A DNA stretch of 64,000 nt, taken from assembly GCF_000314995.1 (NCBI RefSeq), contig NZ_BAEO01000010.1, positions 62,001-126,000 on the forward strand. The letters run 5' to 3'. This stretch comes from Paraglaciecola arctica BSs20135. GTDB taxonomy: Bacteria; Pseudomonadota; Gammaproteobacteria; Enterobacterales; Alteromonadaceae. The translations under genes were made by a program, and so were the position numbers. The notes below the pieces were generated by a model that saw only the letters and a program-made list of their open reading frames with translations, was not told the origin of the DNA and searched no databases. Of this stretch, positions 1-8,064 are shown one piece after another (within the stretch, counting starts at the first letter, position 1; each line of letters begins with the position of its first letter).

Positions 1-2253
1 GCCGGTAGCGGCGTTAACACTATCCCAGTTAACCTTGAGTACCTGGCCTATTACTGTGGTAACAATGTTTTGCGGCGCTAAGATGCTACCCGTGATACTC
101 AAGGTGACAGTGATACTAGATGAACCTGCTGCGTTGGATGCTTGAATGTCAAATGCAACGACACCGCTTTGTACAGGTGTGCCACTGAGTCCCTTGGTGA
201 CTGAGTTAAAACTTAACCAAGAAGGTAAATTGGCAACCGTTAAGTCATCAATTGGGCCGCCTAGGTTAGTGAACAGCGCAAGTACTGAGCTTGACCAAAA
301 TACATTGGGTTGCAAGGGATCCACCTCAACGGCTAACAAGGCCGGTGTGCCAAACGCAATAGTTACCAGCTCAGATTCTAAACGATTGGCAACACTGTCG
401 ATCACCTCAAGTTTAAAACTACCTTGTGCTGGTGCCTGAGGAACACCGGATATCTGCCCTGTTAAGCGATTCAATATGACACCATCTGGCAATTCACCTT
501 CAGCTAGTTTGTAGCGATAAGGTGGGCATCCTCCACTGATTTCAATAATGTCAGTGGAGTAAAATTCATCTAAATTAGCCTCATTAGGAATATCGTTTAC
601 CAAAAGTAGTGGCTCGTTGATATAAATAGGACCCACTTCAAGTAGGTGGCTGTCGTCGTCGCCATCTTTAATGATGGCGCCTACCCTAAATGTCCCGGTT
701 TCAGTTGGAATGCCGCTGATCACCCCATTATTTTCATTTATTGATAAACCAAAAGGTAAACGCAAGTTGGGCGAGGCTACTGCATAATAACTAAACGGCT
801 TGCGCCCTTTTACTGCAGTGGCTCCTGCTGGGCCAAAGGTCTGGTCGACAATACTGCAGGCTGGTAAGGTCAGTATGCCCCAAAAAAGCACATCGGGATC
901 TATTACTAACTCAACCAGTTTAAAATCGTCTTGGCTGGTATTCAAAGTCACACACTTAGGCTCAGCCGCACCTAGCAACTCGGTACTGCCATCATCAACT
1001 AAATATACCTGTGCCTCAAAGCAGGTTTCTCCTTTGGGAGCCAACAACTGAGTTGTGGTATTTAAATCAACCTGCAATGTTGCACTTTGGGCAACACTGC
1101 GACTTTGACCAGTAACAATAGCAAAGGTAGTCTCATCATTAAGGGCGTCATTATCCAGTATCACACTAACGTTGACCCTAAATATGGAGGGAGTGGAATT
1201 ATTGGTTCCGGTCCTGCCCGGAATATCGTCGGCATTCCACCATGAAAAATGTGCTACTTCACCACGCAATGCTAGACCTGTAGTGGAAAGATTGGATGCC
1301 ACCACAATTCCATAACCTTCCTGTTGCCAAATACCGTTAGATTCATTTAAATACCACAGTGGAATTTCATCACCAACGGCCATGGTTTCACCATCAGGAA
1401 GAACAGTGGCGTAAACTGGCAGCTCAATGATGGCAGTACTACCCAGAGCTAACTGAAGCTCCTGTCCGTTTTGCATAAACAAATATTCTGTCGCACCAAA
1501 GCTGATCAGTATTTCCGCATCAGTTTCACCTTCGGCTATGCCAGCGTATGAACCCGGAAAGGCATTTCTCATACTGCCACGGCTTACATCCACTGGGCTC
1601 ATGTAAACGTCTATTTGGCCGCTCACTGGCTCGCCGTTTTTATCTACGAAAGCACCGCCATCAAAGGTCACTTTAGCGCCATCATAACCCACTAGTGATT
1701 GGGCATTTTCTGCCAATACCCGTTTAGCTGGTTGGCGCTTTAACAAACTAATACGGTAGTCGCTGGTCGAGCCCTTCGGACCTAAGTTGATATTTTTCAC
1801 CTGATTGGTGTAGCCAGGTGCGGAAAAACGAATTGTGGATGTTTGAGATGCAGGAAGTCCGCTAATTTCAATTAGATTATCGTCATCGGCTGATAGTGTT
1901 TCACCACTGGACACCACTGTAGCAAACGCTTCTGGAACAACACCGCCCTCAGCGTCCAAAATCAGTAAATTAAGAGTTGCTGCAGGTGGTGCAGGTGTAA
2001 CTATGGCGCAACGCGAGAGGGTACATTGTAAGGTACAGCTTCGTCCGTCACGTGCATTGATAACCCCATCGCTGTTAGCATCCATGGGGTCATCAATGCC
2101 AGATGCTGATTGCCCTCTGGCTTGAAATATTAAATTGATATCCAACCGATCAATGTCGTCATCATTATCTACATCGCAAGTAGTGGCATAACTTTGAAAG
2201 GCTGAAAAAAACAAGCTTAGATAGATAACTGCCTTGAAGTGAGTCAGTTTCAT
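1..2253 (-). CDS. Secreted dockerin-like / putative Ig-domain protein (C-terminus outside window)
   Basis: The frame is open from the ATG at 2253 to the left edge (751 codons, no stop), so the C-terminus lies outside. The start overlaps the stop of the upstream PEP-CTERM gene by one base (TAATG), implying translational coupling. Residues 1-23 form a signal peptide. Residues 26-73 hold two Asp-rich calcium-loop-like segments (D27-D38 and D58-D69, the second DANSDGVINARD) framed by Cys26 and Cys73, as in dockerin type I repeats. A beta-rich stretch follows, then repeats ending in GVISGIP, GQISGVP and GLSGTP, typical of He_PIG Ig-like modules. The last visible residues resemble the start of a fibronectin III fold. 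It is inferred to be a large extracellular or surface protein that may bind the cohesin-like product next door. Its substrate is unknown. Confidence 0.8.
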   Translation of the reverse strand, partial: MKLTHFKAVIYLSLFFSAFQSYATTCDVDNDDDIDRLDINLIFQARGQSASGIDDPMDANSDGVINARDGRSCTLQCTLSRCAIVTPAPPAATLNLLILDAEGGVVPEAFATVVSSGETLSADDDNLIEISGLPASQTSTIRFSAPGYTNQVKNINLGPKGSTSDYRISLLKRQPAKRVLAENAQSLVGYDGAKVTFDGGAFVDKNGEPVSGQIDVYMSPVDVSRGSMRNAFPGSYAGIAEGETDAEILISFGATEYLFMQNGQELQLALGSTAIIELPVYATVLPDGETMAVGDEIPLWYLNESNGIWQQEGYGIVVASNLSTTGLALRGEVAHFSWWNADDIPGRTGTNNSTPSIFRVNVSVILDNDALNDETTFAIVTGQSRSVAQSATLQVDLNTTTQLLAPKGETCFEAQVYLVDDGSTELLGAAEPKCVTLNTSQDDFKLVELVIDPDVLFWGILTLPACSIVDQTFGPAGATAVKGRKPFSYYAVASPNLRLPFGLSINENNGVISGIPTETGTFRVGAIIKDGDDDSHLLEVGPIYINEPLLLVNDIPNEANLDEFYSTDIIEISGGCPPYRYKLAEGELPDGVILNRLTGQISGVPQAPAQGSFKLEVIDSVANRLESELVTIAFGTPALLAVEVDPLQPNVFWSSSVLALFTNLGGPIDDLTVANLPSWLSFNSVTKGLSGTPVQSGVVAFDIQASNAAGSSSITVTLSITGSILAPQNIVTTVIGQVLKVNWDSVNAATG

Positions 2254-2900
2254 TATGATCTACTCCAAGATTGTGAACGCCCCTGACTTCGCACGGCCAA
2301 AACAATACACAACAAACTGGCAAACAGACCTAGTGTGTTTGGTTCCGAAACCTGGCTGGCCAGTTTGGGTTGAATATTCATTGCTAGTTGGGCTGTAGGG
2401 ATCGTAAAACTTATACTGTCGGCATTGGCGTCGAACAAGCCACCATTGATAGGGTCAAAACTCAGTGCAAATGACGCCACCCCTTCCGCAATAGCAGCAA
2501 AAGTAAGACTGACCAGCATAAAGTCCAGACGACCAGCAATGTCATTTTGCAAGCTGTCCAATTCACTACCTGATAGCAGTGACCATTCGGCTAAATTGAT
2601 ACTGTTGGTAGAGAGAATACTGTCCTGAAATGAATCAATACCATCACCCAACAGTGGGCCAAAAGTAACGTCGCCGAGTTGCACCAGGCTTTCATCAAAG
2701 GCAATATCAAAGTCGAAGTTACTCAGGGGTTCATTGCCCAATTCCCTGATCCAAAGTTCAATAACAAAGTTGTCGCCATTCACTGGCGACATTGTTGATG
2801 TTTCCAACGAGATGACAGTGGCGTGAGCTTGTCCAAGTGCAATTAACAAACAAAAATTAATAAATAGTTTGTTGTTTAAAACGCGGTTTAAAAATTTCAT
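2253..2900 (-). CDS. PEP-CTERM sorted protein with cohesin-like domain
   Basis: The chosen start (MKFLNRV, 215 aa) has AGGA seven bases upstream. A longer frame from 2954 exists but lacks such a site. Residues 1-27 form a signal peptide ending AHA. Residues about 29-175 resemble a cohesin fold: an opening NGDNFVIELWI segment, then SNFDFDIAFDESLVQLGDV and a late SLTFAAIAEG strand, as seen in many PEP-CTERM proteins. Residues 184-208 are a C-terminal sorting signal: SEPNTLG, a hydrophobic helix, then an Arg-rich tail. Such proteins are processed by an exosortase, which is not encoded in this window. The dockerin-like gene follows with a one-base overlap, so the two are probably co-translated. 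The cohesin assignment rests on fold-like features and needs a profile search. Confidence 0.78.
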   Translation of the reverse strand: MKFLNRVLNNKLFINFCLLIALGQAHATVISLETSTMSPVNGDNFVIELWIRELGNEPLSNFDFDIAFDESLVQLGDVTFGPLLGDGIDSFQDSILSTNSINLAEWSLLSGSELDSLQNDIAGRLDFMLVSLTFAAIAEGVASFALSFDPINGGLFDANADSISFTIPTAQLAMNIQPKLASQVSEPNTLGLFASLLCIVLAVRSQGRSQSWSRS

Positions 2901-3129
2901 ATCCATATCCTGCTTCTGTGATTGAGTGGCAGAACTAGAAATAGCAAATTGCATGGGACAAGTTCTAAAGAAAACCTGAGGAAAATCTTAAGACCTATAA
3001 CAAATTGATTTTATGAGCTTTTTTATCTAATTTTATTCATATTTGCTAATTTTGATGAACCTGTTTTAATAGAACTGTTAGAGTATTGTTCAATTTTCAG
3101 ACAAAAAATTTATATTCGCTCCAGAGACA

Positions 3130-4221
3130 ATGGTTTTATATATGCCATCAATGATTACTTTTGCTGAGTACCGCATAAATCCACAGGTTGGCACTGTTGC
3201 CGGCCCTGATGGTAATGTTCATATTGAACCTAAAAATATGGATGTTTTGTTGGTGTTATTACAAGCTAAAGGTGAAGTTGTATCCAGAGAAGAGATACTG
3301 CGCCAGGTATGGACGAATCAGGAAGTGAGTGATGATGTTATCAATACGGCCATTTCCAAAATCAGAAAGGCCTTGTCCGAAGTCGGTAATTCCAGTCAAT
3401 ATTTGCAAACCGTTCCCCGAAAAGGTTATCAACTGGTTTATCCGCAACTCACAAATGTAACCGCCATTCATGCAAACAGACAAAATAATTTTGAACCGGG
3501 CCTAAAAAATCAAGAGGGATCACAGATCCACTCCAATCCCAGCTTAAACCTTAAGCGACAACCTATAACTGAAGAAGATGAACTGTTGACTCCACAACCA
3601 TTGTCAATCATCAAGCTTAATGAAAAAAGCACTGAGGATGTATCCCCCATCCCCTCACCAAAATCTGCCCGCAAACATTTGCTTTGGTCGGGCTTCGCTA
3701 TTTTTGTTGTGGTTGCTGGGTTACTTATTGCTTACACAAAGTGGCAGCAGCAAAATCTAGAAAATCAGTTATTAGCCTTGCACAAACAGCAGAAATTGTC
3801 TTATAGCTCTTTTGTGATTCAGGCTAAACGTCGCAATGAATTAGTTGCTATGATCACTCGACGTTTGTCCATAGAACGGACACAGCAGTTCGAAAAATTC
3901 TTTGCTAAATATTATCCACTGATGAATAAAGAAGAGCAATTTGTGTTTGCTCAAATTAGAGGGATCACCACGGGAACATTATTTTCTGCAAATACCACTA
4001 TGCTAAAACTTATCGATAACAATCCGCAATTGATGAGCGAATTTCCTTTAATGGACGTTTTACATAAACATTTGGCATTCTGGGTGAGTAAATACCACAA
4101 CGTATTTATTCCTCGCAGCGATATGTGCCTGCTGTATGTTGGGGTGGAAGATGGTGTTCCTTATCCAAGTGAATTGGATAAACAAATCACAAAGTGGCTA
4201 CGGGATCGTGGACTTTTATAA
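3130..4221 (+). CDS. CadC-like membrane-anchored winged-helix transcriptional regulator
   Basis: Residues about 10-106 form an OmpR/CadC-type winged helix, with the recognition region DDVINTAISKIRKAL and the wing motif TVPRKGYQL. A polar linker (107-182) leads to one transmembrane helix (about 183-203) and a periplasmic domain of about 160 residues that I do not recognise. In this family the outer domain senses an envelope signal and the cytoplasmic winged helix binds DNA directly. It is transcribed away from the PEP-CTERM/dockerin pair across a gap of roughly 230 bases, so that pair is a likely target (inference). A second ATG at 3142 is an alternative start. Confidence 0.85.
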   Translation: MVLYMPSMITFAEYRINPQVGTVAGPDGNVHIEPKNMDVLLVLLQAKGEVVSREEILRQVWTNQEVSDDVINTAISKIRKALSEVGNSSQYLQTVPRKGYQLVYPQLTNVTAIHANRQNNFEPGLKNQEGSQIHSNPSLNLKRQPITEEDELLTPQPLSIIKLNEKSTEDVSPIPSPKSARKHLLWSGFAIFVVVAGLLIAYTKWQQQNLENQLLALHKQQKLSYSSFVIQAKRRNELVAMITRRLSIERTQQFEKFFAKYYPLMNKEEQFVFAQIRGITTGTLFSANTTMLKLIDNNPQLMSEFPLMDVLHKHLAFWVSKYHNVFIPRSDMCLLYVGVEDGVPYPSELDKQITKWLRDRGLL

Positions 4222-4566
4222 TTGATGAATAACGCACAACAGAGTATCACTGAATAATCACAATTTTACAGCAAACTATCCCTAATAAAATACTGGTTCC
4301 TCACTAACATCAAAAGGGGATAACGGCACAACGGTATCGATGCTCGTTAATGTTACACGCCATTGACCCTACGCGGTCATGAAATTTATGGATCTCGAAT
4401 TTATCACTCAATTTTCCTTTTAGATGTTTTCGCAATCGCTGAAAAGTATTCTAAAACACTTATTGAAATTCATCCTCAAAATCAAACAATATCATACTTG
4501 CACAATTGTGCTAGTGATCATATATTGCGCCTCTCATTTACTTTTTAAGAAGGCGCTAAAGTCGAT
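4222..4566. other. Intergenic region upstream of the permease gene
   Basis: This 345-base gap holds no convincing gene. A 61-codon frame at 4363-4548 has no family signature. The 3' part contains a promoter with an overlapping palindrome (4496-4526, listed separately), and a short dyad TGACC..GGTCA lies near 4358-4379. Confidence 0.6.
4496..4526 (+). promoter_or_regulatory. Predicted promoter with overlapping palindromic operator for the permease gene
   Basis: TTGCAC (4498-4503) and TATATT (4521-4526) are separated by exactly 17 bases, a good sigma-70 arrangement about 40 bases before the permease ATG. A near-perfect 20-base palindrome, ACTTGCACAATTGTGCTAGT (4496-4515, one mismatched pair), covers the -35 hexamer. 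That is where a repressor would block polymerase. The ArsR-type regulator encoded at 5932-6342 is the obvious candidate (inference). Confidence 0.6.
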
Positions 4567-5550
4567 ATGGATAAACTAACGATCGCACTAAGTGAATTTA
4601 TTCACGTTGGGGGAGCACTAGCCATCGTTATTGCTGTGGTTTCTGTTTTAACGGGGTTTATGCGGGAGTACATTCCTCAAGAAAAACTGCAAAAAAAACT
4701 CACTAAACATGAAAAATGGGGCCCATTATTAGGTGCTTTCTTTGGCATGTTAACGCCTTTTTGTAGCGCTTCTGTTGTGCCTGTTACTATGGGTATGGCC
4801 ACCATGGGGGTATCCCTTGGTACAGTTATGAGCTTTTTGATTTCAGCTCCATTGTGTAATTTTATTGTGCTTGCCATGGTGTATGCCACATTTGGTTTTA
4901 AAGTAACGGCAAGCTATTTATTGATTACGTTTTTGGCAGCTATCATAGGTGGTTGGCTTATTACTAAAACACCTTGGCGGCACGAAATAAAACGTGGCGA
5001 TGAGTTAGAAACCAATAAAACTCCGCCTAGTTGTTCTGCCGCTCAGGCAACACAGTGTGATGCTAAACCGGTGCAAACATGTGGCAGTATAAATAGCAAC
5101 GCAGCCTCAACAACAGAGGCGAACATAGAAATGCCCCAGCCCACAAAAACCGAGAATGCATTACGTTTTGCTATGGCTCTTTTCAAAAAAATTATGCCTT
5201 ATGTTTTGCTTGGGGCTTTGATAAGCGGTTTATCGGCAGCTTACTTATCTGCCGAGCTCGTCGAAAAATATGTCGGTGGCGATAATATATTTTCTATTGT
5301 CATTGCTGCAGTAATTGGTGTGCCATTGTATTTACGTATCGAAATGGCCATTCCTCTGCTTAATGTATTGATTGCCAAAGGCATGGGCATGGGCCCCGCG
5401 ATGGCACTTATTATTGGCGGAACAGGCGCTAGCCTTCCGGAGATTGCTCTGGTATCTGCAGTGCTTAAACCTAAAGCTGTTGTGGCCTTTGTTTCTATTA
5501 TATTAGCAACCGCCATAGTGGGTGGGCTGTTATTTCAATATGTCATTTAA
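4567..5550 (+). CDS. ArsP/YraQ-type permease (DUF318 family)
   Basis: This 327-residue polytopic membrane protein has the two-half layout of the DUF318 permeases, which include the organoarsenical exporter ArsP and YraQ. The first half holds the signature PFCSASVVP and later SAPLCNF; the second half holds a repeated helical bundle with GGTGASLPE. The central cytoplasmic loop (about residues 150-190) is unusually Cys-rich (CSAAQ, QCDAK, QTCGS), which may bind a thiophilic metal or metalloid. A small membrane protein and an ArsR repressor follow, which supports metal or metalloid efflux. The exact substrate cannot be read from the sequence. Confidence 0.85.
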   Translation: MDKLTIALSEFIHVGGALAIVIAVVSVLTGFMREYIPQEKLQKKLTKHEKWGPLLGAFFGMLTPFCSASVVPVTMGMATMGVSLGTVMSFLISAPLCNFIVLAMVYATFGFKVTASYLLITFLAAIIGGWLITKTPWRHEIKRGDELETNKTPPSCSAAQATQCDAKPVQTCGSINSNAASTTEANIEMPQPTKTENALRFAMALFKKIMPYVLLGALISGLSAAYLSAELVEKYVGGDNIFSIVIAAVIGVPLYLRIEMAIPLLNVLIAKGMGMGPAMALIIGGTGASLPEIALVSAVLKPKAVVAFVSIILATAIVGGLLFQYVI

Positions 5551-5559
5551 AAGGAATTT

Positions 5560-5592
5560 AGTCATTTCTGATTGTTATCGGAAATGACTTTT
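5560..5592 (+). terminator. Rho-independent terminator after the permease gene
   Basis: AGTCATTTCTGAT and ATCGGAAATGACT pair as a 13-bp stem (one G.U) around a TGTT loop, followed by TTTT. It lies 10 bases past the permease stop, so the downstream pair is probably transcribed by read-through or from its own promoter. Confidence 0.75.
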
Positions 5593-5630
5593 GACTATGT
5601 TTTATTGTTAAGTAATAACATGGAGGATGA

Positions 5631-5942
5631 ATGTTAGGTTCACGATTTATCAAAGTGATAACAAATATACTCACTCGACTAAGTAAATACTGCGCTTATA
5701 GTCATATATATAAAGTACTTTATATCTTGATTAGAGGGGGTAAATTATCAGATCAAACAAAAATGGGCCGTAATATTGCGTTGTTAGGAATTTTTTGTCC
5801 TTTTTTCTGGTTTGCTTTGTTTACTGGGGCTGACTCATCAACTTTGGTTTTTCATGCAAGCCACTCAAGTATAGTTTTCTTAATTGGTGTGTTTATAATG
5901 TGGCTCAGCCTTAAGAAAAGAATAACAACTGATGAACAATGA
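5631..5942 (+). CDS. Small two-helix membrane protein of unknown function
   Basis: A 103-residue frame preceded by GGAGG four bases before the ATG, which supports this start. The N-terminal 45 residues are basic and weakly structured. The C-terminal part has two hydrophobic helices, around IALLGIFCPFFWFALF and IVFLIGVFIMWLSL, joined by a short polar loop with two His. Its last 11 bases overlap the start of the ArsR gene. I recognise no family. Its position between an ArsP-like permease and an ArsR repressor suggests an accessory role. An internal ATG at 5763 would give a protein made almost entirely of the two helices. Confidence 0.55.
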   Translation: MLGSRFIKVITNILTRLSKYCAYSHIYKVLYILIRGGKLSDQTKMGRNIALLGIFCPFFWFALFTGADSSTLVFHASHSSIVFLIGVFIMWLSLKKRITTDEQ

Positions 5943-6342
5943 ACAGTACATTGATGCGTTAAAGGCTCTGGCCGAACCCCACAGGCTACGCTTATTTTGG
6001 TTATTAATACATGTTGATCAACGCGTCACCTTAGCTGAAGCTATGGATGTAACTCAAGAGACACAATATAATGTGTCTCGCAATTTAAAAATACTCTATA
6101 AAGCAGGGCTACTGACTCAAGAAAAAAGTGGTAAGTGGGTTTACTACACTCTAGCGCAACAAACATTGCCACATTGGTGTGCCATAGTTGAATCGGTGCG
6201 CGCACTTCCTGAAAGTGGTTTTGCCGAGGTGTCTGATCGTTGTATCAAACGCTTAGCCATGAGAGTAAACAATCAATGTGTTGTTGGGCCCAATAGCGAT
6301 GAGTGGCTCAGTCAATTTACTAGCTCCTCGACAAACACATGA
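5932..6342 (+). CDS. ArsR-family winged-helix repressor
   Basis: This 136-residue protein opens with the ArsR pattern YIDALKALAEPHRLRLFWLL. A helix-turn-helix covers about residues 33-62 (recognition helix around QYNVSRNLKILYKAGLL) and a beta wing follows (SGKWVYYTL). Cys83, Cys104 and Cys116 in the C-terminal part are possible metal or metalloid ligands; the classic CxC in the recognition helix is absent. It overlaps the preceding small gene by 11 bases. In this family the apo-protein represses the adjacent transporter and metal binding releases it. The palindrome over the permease promoter is a likely binding site. Confidence 0.85.
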   Translation: MNNEQYIDALKALAEPHRLRLFWLLIHVDQRVTLAEAMDVTQETQYNVSRNLKILYKAGLLTQEKSGKWVYYTLAQQTLPHWCAIVESVRALPESGFAEVSDRCIKRLAMRVNNQCVVGPNSDEWLSQFTSSSTNT

Positions 6343-6396
6343 TATTTTAGTGACCTATGCCAAGTTCTAAAACCTTAGCAATCGATAGTGTCAAAG

Positions 6397-6700
6397 CCGA
6401 TGAATTTTGCTTAGTAATGTATTGTATTAGTCCCTAATTTTCAGTCACCGCAGCCCCGATTTCATTGGTTGATTGGGTTGTCATGACGGCTAAATCTCTT
6501 ACTTCATTGGCAACGACCGCAAAGCTCTTTCCTATTTGCACGGTTTCTTTTTCCGTTAAATAAGCAACTCCAGCAGCGTCTGAAACCGCCTTGTTTTTTC
6601 AATTCTGGAGGTTATATTGGAGGCAAACATTATTATTTTAATAACGTTGTCTTTTCCATCATATTTGGGGTTATAGGTGGCTTCCAACCAGACAGTTTTA
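6397..6700 (-). pseudogene. Decayed, internally deleted copy of the PAS-chemoreceptor gene
   Basis: On the minus strand this stretch is closely similar in sequence and order to two blocks of the intact chemoreceptor gene at 13741-15039: first about 13860-13996, then about 14205-14360. The roughly 210 bases between them, which encode the conserved signalling hairpin, are missing. In the intact gene both deletion points sit next to short TCCC-type sequences, consistent with microhomology-mediated deletion. The remnant has scattered substitutions and indels, no start and no usable reading frame. It fills most of the 493-base gap between the ArsR gene and the phosphatase gene. Confidence 0.85.
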
Positions 6701-6835
6701 GGATAAGCTCAATGCGTGGGAACTTTCCCTAAATAGTCTCAAATATGAAGACAGAAAAAATATGCGCTAGCCCGTGTTCCCATGCACGATTCAAAGGCGA
6801 AAACCTTACTGTGTCTTCACTATTTTTGAGCATCA

Positions 6836-7945
6836 TTAATCTAATTTAAGTTTCTCTCCTGTCAGACTACCACGCCACTTTTTCTCTTTATCGATGAATA
6901 AAATTTCACCATATTTTCCATTTTTAATACTTGAATCGATAGCAATAATTTTTCCGCCGAAACGTGTTTCAATTTGCTTTTGTGAGGTGTGTCCAACAAT
7001 AATATGCTTAACATCAAAGTGTTCTAGTAGTAAGTTTATTTCACTTAATGTTGCACCATTGTCTTTTTTTCTTTCTTTTGCAAAATATCCTCGGTACCAG
7101 ATAGGTCCGTCGGTTTTGTGTAGGTATTTCCCCAACCCTTCACGTGGAGTCCCTAATTCTACTTCAACTAAATTAGCTTTGAATATATGGTTAATCTCTT
7201 CAATGCTCAGATTATCTTTAGCTAACTTCGGGTGAAAACCACCATGAGCAAACAGCATATCATTTACTTTTACTAATACCGGTTTGCTTCGTAGCCAGTT
7301 ACCTAGAACACTATCCTTACTAAATAATGTTTCATATGGTCTGTTCAGCTTTTTTGCAACGTCTTTGTACTTTGGCGCTAAATATTTAAAATTACCATTT
7401 AGTATCATCACTTCATGATTACCTAGTGTTAAATGTATTTTCCCTCCCGCCAACTCAGCTTGACGTTCCAGATCATATAAAAACCATAAGATTTCAGTAA
7501 CTTTTGTGCCTCGGTCAAATATATCCCCTGTAATAACAAAATGTCCATTGCCAAAAGCCCAATGTTTATCGCTATCAATAATATGATTATTTTTAAGCAA
7601 CTCTAGCATTAAGTCATACTGGCCGTGAAAGTCACTTAATGCCGCGACGGTAAAATCACCTTTGTATTCCAATATTTTAGTTTCTGCACTCATCGTCTCA
7701 TGCAGTTGAGCTGACATGTCACAAGCTTCAGTCAAAAATGGCAGTGTTACCCTAGGTAATGTCAGGCTGACAACTTGGCCCTTACACACCCAATACGCAT
7801 CCATTTTTTCATTACTAACAAAAACATGAGGACCATCATTCAAAGTGTGCAAGGTGGTTAGAGATTGATTTTCAGCATATATAGATGCTGAAAAAATGAA
7901 TAATAACAGCACTATCAATGCAAAATAGAGGTTTCGGCTAAACAT
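6836..7945 (-). CDS. Secreted PPP-type metallophosphatase (Shewanella-like phosphatase group)
   Basis: A 369-residue protein with a signal peptide (about 1-24), so it is likely periplasmic. It carries the metallophosphoesterase metal-ligand series in order: SDFHGQ (104-109), GDIFDRG (140-146), GNHE (175-178), then FAHGG and GHTS. The GDxxDRG/GNHE spacing is that of PPP-family phosphatases rather than generic calcineurin-like enzymes, and bacterial secreted members resemble the Shewanella-like group. The expected activity is dephosphorylation of phosphoproteins or small phosphoesters using a two-metal centre. It stands alone between a pseudogene and a TonB receptor gene. Confidence 0.85.
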   Translation of the reverse strand: MFSRNLYFALIVLLLFIFSASIYAENQSLTTLHTLNDGPHVFVSNEKMDAYWVCKGQVVSLTLPRVTLPFLTEACDMSAQLHETMSAETKILEYKGDFTVAALSDFHGQYDLMLELLKNNHIIDSDKHWAFGNGHFVITGDIFDRGTKVTEILWFLYDLERQAELAGGKIHLTLGNHEVMILNGNFKYLAPKYKDVAKKLNRPYETLFSKDSVLGNWLRSKPVLVKVNDMLFAHGGFHPKLAKDNLSIEEINHIFKANLVEVELGTPREGLGKYLHKTDGPIWYRGYFAKERKKDNGATLSEINLLLEHFDVKHIIVGHTSQKQIETRFGGKIIAIDSSIKNGKYGEILFIDKEKKWRGSLTGEKLKLD

Positions 7946-8064
7946 AAAAGACCTTAATTAAAAAAGACCAACTCAACGTTGTTAACTAAGTATGGTTTTT
8001 AAAATAGACAAGAGGAAATATGACCACATCCTTGTGGATCAAAATTTTAAATATGTAATTTAAC

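Noticed and set aside
4363-4548. 61-codon frame upstream of the permease
   Set aside because: It has no ribosome binding site or family signature and overlaps the predicted promoter and operator.
5591-5618. TTGACT ... TAATAA promoter for the small membrane protein and arsR genes
   Set aside because: Transcription from it would start at or inside the ribosome binding site of the small gene, leaving almost no leader.
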